A stretch of DNA of 64,000 nt, from the NCBI GenBank assembly GCA_016718525.1, contig JADKDD010000002.1, forward strand, positions 1,426,001-1,490,000, in the 5' to 3' direction. This document shows positions 1 to 6,952 of the stretch, one piece after another. The notes beneath the pieces are model-generated. The model was not told the DNA's origin and did not search any database. It saw only the letters and a list, made by a program, of their open reading frames with translations. Within the stretch, counting starts at the first letter, position 1. The number at the start of each line of letters is the position of its first letter. The DNA comes from Rhodocyclaceae bacterium (GTDB taxonomy: Bacteria > Pseudomonadota > Gammaproteobacteria > Burkholderiales > Rhodocyclaceae). A program made the translations under genes and the position numbers.

Positions 1-1446
1 TCGCTCGCGGGCGATGGCGGATTGCTCGGTCGTGTGGCGATGGTAGCCGCGCACGGCATCTGCAATATCGGCCAGATAGCGCGAACGTTCGGCTGGCACA
101 ATGGCTCGTCCGGCGGAGGAATGTTTCACGCTGACGACGGGGAGTTTGCGGGTGCCGACCTTGAGCCCCCTGGCAACCAATGCCGGAACCAAGGCCTGGT
201 ACAAAGCCGTCACACCGTCGTCATTGAAACGCGCTGCCATGGTACCGAAGACTGGCATGTCCTCGGTCTTTTGGTTAAATCGTTCGCGATTGCGTTGTAC
301 CTGTTTGCGCACATCGCGCAGCGCATCTTCGGCGCCTTTACGGTCAAACTTGTTGATGGCGACAAAGTCGGCGAAATCGAGCATGTCGATCTTTTCAAGT
401 TGCGATGCGGCACCGAATTCAGGCGTCATCACGTACAAGGACAGATCGACCATCGGCACAATCGCCGCGTCGCCCTGACCGATGCCCGAAGTCTCCACAA
501 TGATCAAATCAAATCCGGCGACTTTGCAGGCCGCCAGCACATCGGGCAAAGCTTCCGAGATCTCCTTGCCGGTGTCGCGAGTGGCGAGCGAACGCATGTA
601 GATGTTCGCCGGCCGTCCGGGCGAATGAATCGCGTTCATGCGGATGCGGTCGCCCAGCAGTGCGCCGCCGGTGCGTTTGCGTGAGGGGTCAATGGAGATG
701 ACGGCGATCTTCAGTGCGTCTACAAGGTCAAGCCGGATGCGACGAATGATTTCATCAGTGAGTGATGACTTGCCAGCGCCGCCGGTACCGGTGATGCCGA
801 GGCTGACGCAGCGATGCGTTTCGTCAGTTGGTGCTGGCGAGGCGCCGTTGATACTGAGCAATGCCGCGCGCGATGCCTCAGGCCAGGCTTTGTTCTCTAG
901 CGCCGTAATGATCTGCGAAAGATTGCGCTGGCGTGTTCGCGTGTCGGCGACGCGCAATGCTGAAACATCCGGCGTCGCGACATGGCTCAAATCCACATCG
1001 CAACGCATCACCATGTCGTTGATCATGCCTTGCAAGCCAAGTTTTTGTCCGTCTTGCACTGAGTAAATGTGGGCTACCCCGTAATCGTGAAGCTCGGCAA
1101 TTTCCGCTGGCACGATCACGCCGCCGCCACCACCGAATACCTTGATGTTGGCGCCGCCACGCTCACGCAACAAGTCGACCATGTATTTGAAATACTCGAC
1201 ATGGCCGCCTTGATAGGAAGACAGCGCAATGCCTTGGACATCTTCTTGCAAGGCCGCAGTGACGATCTCATCGACCGAACGGTTATGGCCAAGATGGATG
1301 ACTTCGACGCCGGTGGCCTGCAAGATGCGCCGCATGATGTTGATCGATGCGTCGTGTCCGTCAAACAAGGAAGCGGCGGTGATAAAGCGCACCTTGTTGA
1401 TCGGCTTGTATGGCTGTAATTTGTTGGCAATGCTGAGATTGGTCAT
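1..1446 (-). CDS. icmF: IcmF-type fused acyl-CoA mutase (N-terminal part, cut by window edge)
   Basis: The reverse-strand frame from ATG at 1446 stays open to base 1, giving 482 codons of a longer protein. An N-terminal B12-binding domain comes first, with D29-G-H31; His31 would be the lower cobalt ligand. A MeaI-like chaperone GTPase follows, with P-loop GITGTGGAGKS near residues 216-226, a downstream DPSRKRTGGALLGD segment and an NKFD guanine-specificity motif. This domain order (B12, G-protein, then mutase) is that of IcmF, the fused isobutyryl/pivalyl-CoA mutase; the mutase domain would lie beyond the edge. GGAGCAC precedes the start. Codons about 199-207 (NGASPAPTD) come from a repeat copy and sit in the linker just before the P-loop. 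The substrate (isobutyryl-CoA or another acyl-CoA) cannot be decided from this fragment. Confidence 0.9.
   Translation of the reverse strand, partial: MTNLSIANKLQPYKPINKVRFITAASLFDGHDASINIMRRILQATGVEVIHLGHNRSVDEIVTAALQEDVQGIALSSYQGGHVEYFKYMVDLLRERGGANIKVFGGGGGVIVPAEIAELHDYGVAHIYSVQDGQKLGLQGMINDMVMRCDVDLSHVATPDVSALRVADTRTRQRNLSQIITALENKAWPEASRAALLSINGASPAPTDETHRCVSLGITGTGGAGKSSLTDEIIRRIRLDLVDALKIAVISIDPSRKRTGGALLGDRIRMNAIHSPGRPANIYMRSLATRDTGKEISEALPDVLAACKVAGFDLIIVETSGIGQGDAAIVPMVDLSLYVMTPEFGAASQLEKIDMLDFADFVAINKFDRKGAEDALRDVRKQVQRNRERFNQKTEDMPVFGTMAARFNDDGVTALYQALVPALVARGLKVGTRKLPVVSVKHSSAGRAIVPAERSRYLADIADAVRGYHRHTTEQSAIARER
824..849 (-). repeat. Palindromic repeat copy 1 (short form, inside icmF)
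   Basis: The core CAGTTGGTGCTGG is at 825-837 on the plus strand, followed by CGAGGCGCCGTT, which matches the second conserved block ACGCCGTT except at its first base. On the coding (minus) strand it reads NGASPAPTD. The same core occurs at 5555, 12804, 51448 and 57599. Confidence 0.8.
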
Positions 1447-1592
1447 GGCGTGCTCCGAATCGGGTTCGATGACAGCAAGGTAAGGCGGCGCTGCACCTCG
1501 GGTCACTATGGTAGGCCTGTGCGTGGCGATGTGTCATGCGCATGTTTGCCTAAAACTATGCATAATTTGCCAATGCGCTCGGCCATGACACC
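1447..1592. promoter_or_regulatory. Divergent control region between icmF and the araC-type gene
   Basis: This 146-base spacer separates the divergent starts of icmF and the regulator. It holds a perfect 10-base palindrome, CATGCGCATG, at 1535-1544, and a CATAAT hexamer at 1561-1566 that could be a -10 for the regulator, though no good -35 is seen at the right distance. Placement suggests the regulator acts here; that is inference. Confidence 0.4.
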
Positions 1593-2627
1593 ATGATCAG
1601 CAAAATACCCGACAACGGATCTACCGTAGCCATTGGCTTTGTCAGTGGCATGTTGATCGGCCCGCAACGCGCTGGGCAGGATATCTCGGTATTGTTGAAA
1701 CATGCGCAAATTGCCACTACGGTGTTGCTGGATCCGCAGGCGCGTATTCCGGTGAGCAACTACGCGGCTTTGTACCGGCGGGCAATTACCGAGTTGAATG
1801 ATGAGGCCTTCGCGCTGTTTTCCCACCCAATGCGACTTGGTAGTTTCGAGCTGCTTTGCCGCGCCATGCTTTCAGCCGACCGCCTCGGTGACGTATTGGA
1901 ACGCTTGCCGCGATTCCTCGCAGTGGTGCTCGATGACATGGAATTGAAAGTGTGTCGCCGTGCCGGTGTTGTGGCCTTGGCAGTGCGCCAAACGCAAGAA
2001 ATGCGCTTACCCACCGCAGGTCGTGTGTTTGCTTACGAATGGCTGTTGCGGATGATTCACGGCTTGCTGGCGTGGCTGGTGGCGCACCCGCTACCGTTGA
2101 ACGAAGTGGCATTCCCCTATCCGCCGCCGCCGCACGCGGCCGATTACGAGCATGTATTTGCACCGCGATTCAGTTTCAATGCCGACAAACTCGAAGCGCG
2201 CTTCCCGGCGCAGTTTTTGAGTTTGCCGGTACGCCGAGATGAAGCGGCACTTCGGCTCTTCCTCGCCAACGCGCCGCAGAGCATCACCACGCTTTACCGG
2301 CGCGACCGTGCGGTCATGTTGCGCGTGCGCGAGCACTTGCGCGCGGCTTTGCCGCATCCGCTGTCACTACCCGAGGTCGCCCAAAGACTCGGCGTTTCAC
2401 AACGCACGCTGCATCGGCAATTACTCGAAGAACAGACCAGTTTTCGAGGTATCCGCGAAACGCTTCGTCGAGACTTGGCGCTCGACTGGCTGGCAAAGTC
2501 TGGTCGACCGTTGAGCCAGATCGGGGCAGACCTTGGTTTTGCCGATGCGGCATCTTTCTATCGTGCGTTCGTCGCCTGGCGCGGCATCGGGCCGCGCGAA
2601 TATCGCAAACGACTGCGCGAGACCTGA
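1593..2627 (+). CDS. AraC family transcriptional regulator
   Basis: A 344-residue protein. The N-terminal two thirds resemble the arabinose-binding-type effector domain found in OruR/ArgR-like AraC proteins of Proteobacteria. The C-terminal 100 residues form a double helix-turn-helix AraC domain: LSLPEVAQRLGVSQRTLHRQL is the first HTH, and LSQIGADLGFADAASFYRAF followed by GIGPREYRK is the conserved second HTH and tail. It is divergent from icmF, so it probably controls the mutase or associated branched-chain or fatty-acid catabolism; the effector is unknown. Confidence 0.88.
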   Translation: MISKIPDNGSTVAIGFVSGMLIGPQRAGQDISVLLKHAQIATTVLLDPQARIPVSNYAALYRRAITELNDEAFALFSHPMRLGSFELLCRAMLSADRLGDVLERLPRFLAVVLDDMELKVCRRAGVVALAVRQTQEMRLPTAGRVFAYEWLLRMIHGLLAWLVAHPLPLNEVAFPYPPPPHAADYEHVFAPRFSFNADKLEARFPAQFLSLPVRRDEAALRLFLANAPQSITTLYRRDRAVMLRVREHLRAALPHPLSLPEVAQRLGVSQRTLHRQLLEEQTSFRGIRETLRRDLALDWLAKSGRPLSQIGADLGFADAASFYRAFVAWRGIGPREYRKRLRET

Positions 2628-2651
2628 AACTGCGCTGTGAAGATTTTCCGG

Positions 2652-2918
2652 TTAATGCTCGCTCTTGGGTCGCTTAGCCTCGGTTGGTGCAACTTCAGTT
2701 GGATAGCGGATTACCGTAATTTGTTCGTCAGCTTCCAGCCAAAACTCACCATGCGGGCCTTTGATATTGCCGGTGATTAACAAGATCAGACCGTCCTCGG
2801 CGTGCGCCTCAGTGACAGTTTCCCATGCGAATGTCGGATACGCATTGGTGCCCGTTCCGTTGTATATGTGGTCGTTAACACAAACTTCCGATGCCGCGAT
2901 GGTCAATTTGTTGGTCAT
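2652..2918 (-). CDS. Conserved-looking hypothetical protein, 88 aa
   Basis: The start ATG at 2918 is chosen because AGGAG lies just upstream on the minus strand, whereas the longer open frame to 2981 has no such signal. The product is small and soluble with no signal peptide or membrane segment, begins MTNKLTIAASEV, and has a charged C-terminus rich in E, K and P. I do not recognise a family. It ends 24 bases from the convergent araC-type gene. Confidence 0.55.
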   Translation of the reverse strand: MTNKLTIAASEVCVNDHIYNGTGTNAYPTFAWETVTEAHAEDGLILLITGNIKGPHGEFWLEADEQITVIRYPTEVAPTEAKRPKSEH

Positions 2919-3123
2919 CAATACTCCTCTCGTCGTTAACGCGCCGCAGCTCTTCAAGTTCCGTCCGGTGCGAGGGTACACAGTACGTCACATCCGCTCG
3001 CATATCCGGAACCCCACAAATTAGTCGTCATGAGGTAGCCTACGTGGTGGTCACGGACAATCGTCGAACTCGTCGGCAATTGCCGGAAATCGCCAACAAG
3101 AAATTTCCATATCAGCGAGGTGC

Positions 3124-3792
3124 ATGATGGAACAACAAGGACTACTACACCGCTTGGCAGCGTCATTCACTTTGGCGATTGGCATGATCGGCATTGCGAT
3201 AGCAGCTGATCCGGCAACTCCCGCTGCTGCACCGGTGACCGCGACAGCGCTCGCGCCGATGGTCAAGATTGACGACAGTACGTTTCGTTGCATCCGCAAA
3301 ATGACTCCGGTGCGCCAGTTCTACGTTGACAACGTACTGGGCAACACTGCGGGTACTCTGGCCGCAGCCAACGCCCCCAATGGAGCGATTTATCCAGTAG
3401 GCTCGGTGGTGCAATTGGTGCCGACCGAAGTGATGGTCAAGCGTGAGGCGGGCTTTAGTCCGGCAACAGGTGACTGGGAGTTCTTTGAGCTTGAAGTCAG
3501 TGACAAGGGAACAAAGATTGGCAAGCGCGGATTTGCTGAAGTAAATAATCGCTTTGGCAAGAATTGTTTTGCCTGCCACGTGCCGGCCCGCGAGCCGTGG
3601 GACTTTGTCTGTGAGACCAACCATGGCTGCGAACCGATACCGATCGATCACAAGATGACTGGCGCATTGCAGCGCTCTGACCCGCGTTGTGGGCCGGCGG
3701 AACTCCAGGACGGCGATAGCATGGCGCTGATGAAACTCAAGGGTATGGTGCTCCTCGGGCAGACGATTGCTTGGGTGAAGGGCTTGTTTTGA
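3124..3792 (+). CDS. Exported cytochrome P460-like haem protein
   Basis: A 222-residue protein with an N-terminal hydrophobic signal peptide (residues 10-27, likely cleaved after AIAA), so periplasmic. A haem c attachment motif C148-F-A-C151-H152 lies near the C-terminus, after a segment (YPVGSVVQLVP, then TGDWEFFELEVSDKGTK) typical of the cytochrome P460/cytochrome c' beta fold. P460 enzymes oxidise hydroxylamine or bind NO, but most family members are uncharacterised, and the cross-linking Lys cannot be assigned here. Extra cysteines (C56, then CETNHGC after the haem motif) may form disulfides. Two ATGs are adjacent (3124, 3127) behind GCGAGG. The methyltransferase gene starts 16 bases downstream. 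Confidence 0.65.
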   Translation: MMEQQGLLHRLAASFTLAIGMIGIAIAADPATPAAAPVTATALAPMVKIDDSTFRCIRKMTPVRQFYVDNVLGNTAGTLAAANAPNGAIYPVGSVVQLVPTEVMVKREAGFSPATGDWEFFELEVSDKGTKIGKRGFAEVNNRFGKNCFACHVPAREPWDFVCETNHGCEPIPIDHKMTGALQRSDPRCGPAELQDGDSMALMKLKGMVLLGQTIAWVKGLF

Positions 3793-3808
3793 CCGTGTAC
3801 CCTGCGCG

Positions 3809-5017
3809 GTGAAGTCAGACAACGGCGCCGATGCGCTTCGCCCCGGACATTCCATTTCGCCTAGCGCCGTAGCACTAACGAACGAGCTTACGCTTGCTTG
3901 GTTTGAAGGCGGGACAGAGCATCACGCACACTGGCGCTCTGAAAGCGGTGTTGTTAAACCGGCGCATATTGTCATCGCAGACGACTCGATCACCGCCGAT
4001 GCTGCCTTCCGGTTGGTTTGCGAAGGAACGGCCCTATTGTGGCGCGGAGACTTCCAGAATGCGCGTCAATTGATGCGCGCGATGGCGCGACGGATTGACA
4101 AACACGCGGCAAAAAAAGCAAGCGATCCAGGTGCGCTGACCATGAAAGGGTCGTTTTATCACCAACGCCAGCAACAAGCTCGTCGAGCGCGCCTGTTAGG
4201 AATGTTGCTGTTGCAATTTGATGCCGGACATCGTTTGTCGCTACGCCGTGCGCCGAATGTGGCAACCGCATGCGATCAGGCATTTGGATCAGCCGACGCA
4301 CCTTACGTGATGTCGCTGCGTGATTTGCTGGGCGCGATTGGCGCATACGAATGGCGAAAAAATGGCTTGATGCTTGAACAGCTGGGCACCAAAATTCATC
4401 CGCACTATGGGGTGTTTGCGCCGATCCGCAACGAATATTTGGATTTGGTTGCTGAGGCACCCCTGCCATCGACGAAGCTGGCATTCGATATTGGCACCGG
4501 AACGGGAGTCCTCGCGGCACTCTTGGTGCGACGTGGTATGGCGAAAGTGGTCGCTACCGACACGGATGCCCGAGCGATTGCTTGTGCCACCGATAACGTT
4601 GACCGCCTTGGTTTGGCGAAACAGGTCAGCGTGATACAAACGGATTTGTTCCCGCCGGGCCGTGCTCCGTTAATTGCCTGCAACCCGCCGTGGATTCCAG
4701 CCCAGCCGAGTTCGCGCCTGGAGCACGCGGTGTATGACACTGACAGTCGCATGCTGTGCGGATTCCTCAACGGCGTTGGCGCACATCTTGAGGCGGGTGG
4801 CGAGGCATGGTTGGTGTTGTCTGATATCGCCGAACATTTGGGCTTGCGTTCGCGCGACGAGTTGTTGGCGTGGATTTCGCATGGTGGCTTGCGTGTGCTT
4901 GGCCGCCTGGATGTTGCGGCAAAACACCCCCGTACCCGTGATGCGGACGATCTGCTCCATCGCGCGCGCGCGGCGGAAATTACATCACTGTGGCGACTGG
5001 GGCTGGCAACTGCCTAA
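3809..5017 (+). CDS. Class I SAM-dependent methyltransferase
   Basis: A 402-residue protein with a GTG start. Its second half is a Rossmann methyltransferase with motif I AFDIGTGTGVLA, an acidic motif II VVATDTDARAI and motif IV NPPW, the signature of enzymes that methylate planar amide or exocyclic amino nitrogens (PrmB/PrmC, RlmG or N6-adenine type). The first 190 residues match no domain I recognise. The substrate is unknown. The neighbouring prmC, on the other strand, has the same catalytic type. The stop codons of the two convergent genes overlap by three bases (TAA at 5015-5017, TAG on the minus strand at 5014-5016). Confidence 0.75.
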   Translation: MKSDNGADALRPGHSISPSAVALTNELTLAWFEGGTEHHAHWRSESGVVKPAHIVIADDSITADAAFRLVCEGTALLWRGDFQNARQLMRAMARRIDKHAAKKASDPGALTMKGSFYHQRQQQARRARLLGMLLLQFDAGHRLSLRRAPNVATACDQAFGSADAPYVMSLRDLLGAIGAYEWRKNGLMLEQLGTKIHPHYGVFAPIRNEYLDLVAEAPLPSTKLAFDIGTGTGVLAALLVRRGMAKVVATDTDARAIACATDNVDRLGLAKQVSVIQTDLFPPGRAPLIACNPPWIPAQPSSRLEHAVYDTDSRMLCGFLNGVGAHLEAGGEAWLVLSDIAEHLGLRSRDELLAWISHGGLRVLGRLDVAAKHPRTRDADDLLHRARAAEITSLWRLGLATA

Positions 5018-5871
5018 GGCAGTACACCGCAACTGACGCGGATAATTCCGGCGATGTCTTTGTGCTGCGTGATTGTTGCGAAGCCCGCTGTGATCAGTAG
5101 TTCGCGAACTGCGACGGCCTGATCATAGCCGTGCTCAAGTGCCAATAACCCTTTTGAAAGCAAATGGGTTGGTGCTTCTGAAATGATCTTTCTCAGCGCG
5201 GTCAGTCCATCATTGCCGCTTGACAGTGCTTGAGTTGGCTCAAAACGCAAATCGCCTTGCTCAAGATGCGTGTCTCCCTCGGCGACATAGGGCGGGTTAC
5301 TGACGATGATGTCAAAGCGTCGGTCATCAAGTGCAGTGAACCAGTCACTTTGGATCAACTCAACAGATGCATTGAGCTTCCGTTGATTGGTTGTCGCGAC
5401 ATCGAGTGCGTCAAGTGACAGATCCACTGCCGTGACCTTCACTCTCGGGCATTCAAGCGCAATACTGATCGCTATGCAGCCACTGCCTGTGCCTAAATCA
5501 AGAGTTGACGGCGTGCTGGCGCTCCGCGAAGCGGACATCTCGCCATGCAGAGCCCCAGCACCAACTGACGCCTTCACGATATCAACCACCAATTCAGTTT
5601 CCGGACGCGGAATCAATACTGCTGGTGAGACAGTAAATTTGCGGCCATAAAACTCGCGATAGCCCAACAGGTAGGCCATTGGTTCGCCGCCTAGCCGACG
5701 ATTGACCAATTCATCAAGTTTCAAGCATTGCTCGATGCTGACCATCGCTTCGCCGTGCGTGAGGAGCCAAACAGTCGGTTGCCCAAGCACCTCGCCGAGC
5801 AGCAAGCGCAATTCACTGACCGGCATGCCGCGAGGCACGTTCGCCAGGATGGTACTAACGGTACTCAGCAC
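5014..5871 (-). CDS. prmC: Release factor glutamine methyltransferase PrmC (HemK)
   Basis: PrmC N5-methylates the glutamine of the GGQ motif in release factors. Visible are the N-terminal helical domain (LRLLLGEVLGQP), IPRPETELVVDIV, SAM motif I LDLGTGSGCIAIS and the catalytic NPPYV. GTG at 5871 is chosen because it begins a normal N-terminus (LSTVSTILANVP) five bases after the prfA stop; ATG at 5826 is an alternative. The protein would be 285 aa. Residues about 101-122 (SVGAGALHGEMS, then ASRSASTPS) have no counterpart in ordinary PrmC and are encoded by a palindromic repeat lying immediately before motif I. Adjacency to prfA supports the function. Confidence 0.92.
   Translation of the reverse strand: MLSTVSTILANVPRGMPVSELRLLLGEVLGQPTVWLLTHGEAMVSIEQCLKLDELVNRRLGGEPMAYLLGYREFYGRKFTVSPAVLIPRPETELVVDIVKASVGAGALHGEMSASRSASTPSTLDLGTGSGCIAISIALECPRVKVTAVDLSLDALDVATTNQRKLNASVELIQSDWFTALDDRRFDIIVSNPPYVAEGDTHLEQGDLRFEPTQALSSGNDGLTALRKIISEAPTHLLSKGLLALEHGYDQAVAVRELLITAGFATITQHKDIAGIIRVSCGVLP
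5504..5568 (-). repeat. Palindromic repeat copy 4 (long hairpin form, inside prmC)
   Basis: On the minus strand the core CAGTTGGTGCTGG (5567-5555) is followed by 40 bases and then ACGCCGTC. The arms GTGCTGG...CCAGCAC and GCTC...GAGC make a long imperfect hairpin closed by GTTG...CAAC. Compared with the short copies it carries 36 extra bases between the two conserved blocks, a multiple of three. The copy is open in five of six frames; the only stop is the TGA formed at its CTGA end. The opposite strand reads DGV...APAPTDA, the same peptide pattern as the short copies. Confidence 0.8.
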
Positions 5872-5875
5872 TACC

Positions 5876-6952
5876 TCATTCCGCCAGTGCGGCCAACAGT
5901 TCCGCTTGGTGCTCGGCCGATAGGGCATTGACAACATCGTTGAGGTCGCCATCCATGATTGCATCAATTTTGTACAAGGTGAGATTGATGCGGTGATCAG
6001 TGACCCGACCCTGGGGAAAGTTGTAGGTCCGTATGCGCTCGGAGCGATCGCCGCTGCCAATGAGTGACTTTCGCGTTGAGGCAATTTCCAATTGTTGCTC
6101 ACGCTGCTTTACATCGTTGATCCGTGCGGCCAACACCGACAGCGCTTGCGCCTTATTGCGATGCTGCGAGCGATCGTCCTGGCATTCGACGACGATTCCA
6201 GTCGGCAGGTGGGTGATGCGCACTGCCGAGTCAGTCTTGTTGATGTGCTGCCCGCCAGCACCTGAGGCGCGAAAAGTGTCGATCCGCAGCTCGGATGGAT
6301 TGATCACGATATCGACCAGTTCATCTGCTTCGGGCATGACGGCGACAGTGCAAGCGGAAGTATGAATGCGACCCTGCGCCTCTGTGGTGGGGACGCGTTG
6401 CACGCGGTGCCCTCCCGATTCAAATTTCAGTTTTGAATAGGCACCCTGGCCCTCGATGCGGGCAATGATTTCACGAAAACCGCCGAGATCGGAATCGCTC
6501 TTGGAGACAATTTCGACTTTCCAGCGCTGCCGTTCGGCATAGCGCGAATACATGCGGAAAAGATCGCCGGCGAACAATGCCGATTCATCGCCTCCCGTGC
6601 CCGCACGAATCTCCAGAAAGAGATTCTTATCGTCACTCGGGTCCTTGGGCAACAAGGCGGTTTGCAGATCAAGATCAAGCTGCGCCATGGTTGCTTGAGC
6701 GCTAGACTGTTCTTCCTGCGCCATTTCCTTCATCTCGGGATCGCTCAGCAAATCGGTCGCATGGGCATAGTCTTTTTCGGCTTGCCGATAGGCGTGAAAT
6801 AAGCCGACGACCGGCGTGATCTCAGCATGCTCCCGGGTCAGTTTGCGGTAGGTGTCCATGTCCTGATGAACTTCGGGACGACCAAGCAAGCCGTCGATTT
6901 CGGCAAGGCGTTCGGCAAGGCGGTCTAGTTTTTCAAGAATAGCTGGGGTCAT
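5876..6952 (-). CDS. prfA: Peptide chain release factor 1
   Basis: RF1 reads UAA and UAG and triggers peptide release. It is 358 aa, the normal length. The catalytic GGQ is in RASGAGGQHINKTDSAVR, and the codon-recognition tripeptide is P-T-T in RVPTTEAQGR, in place of the common P-A-T. The N-terminal helical domain (LDRLAERLAEIDGLL) is present. Its ATG (6952-6950) overlaps the plsB stop in an ATGA arrangement, so the two are probably translationally coupled, and prmC follows five bases after its stop. Confidence 0.97.
   Translation of the reverse strand: MTPAILEKLDRLAERLAEIDGLLGRPEVHQDMDTYRKLTREHAEITPVVGLFHAYRQAEKDYAHATDLLSDPEMKEMAQEEQSSAQATMAQLDLDLQTALLPKDPSDDKNLFLEIRAGTGGDESALFAGDLFRMYSRYAERQRWKVEIVSKSDSDLGGFREIIARIEGQGAYSKLKFESGGHRVQRVPTTEAQGRIHTSACTVAVMPEADELVDIVINPSELRIDTFRASGAGGQHINKTDSAVRITHLPTGIVVECQDDRSQHRNKAQALSVLAARINDVKQREQQLEIASTRKSLIGSGDRSERIRTYNFPQGRVTDHRINLTLYKIDAIMDGDLNDVVNALSAEHQAELLAALAE

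Noticed and set aside
22..684. Long plus-strand open frames over the first 1.4 kb.
   Set aside because: They are antisense shadows of icmF, whose minus-strand frame carries clear B12 and GTPase motifs.
5165..5180. GGTTGGTGCTTC in prmC, a second core-like match.
   Set aside because: Nine matching bases only, in a stretch where the protein (SEAPTHLLSKG) is normal for the family.
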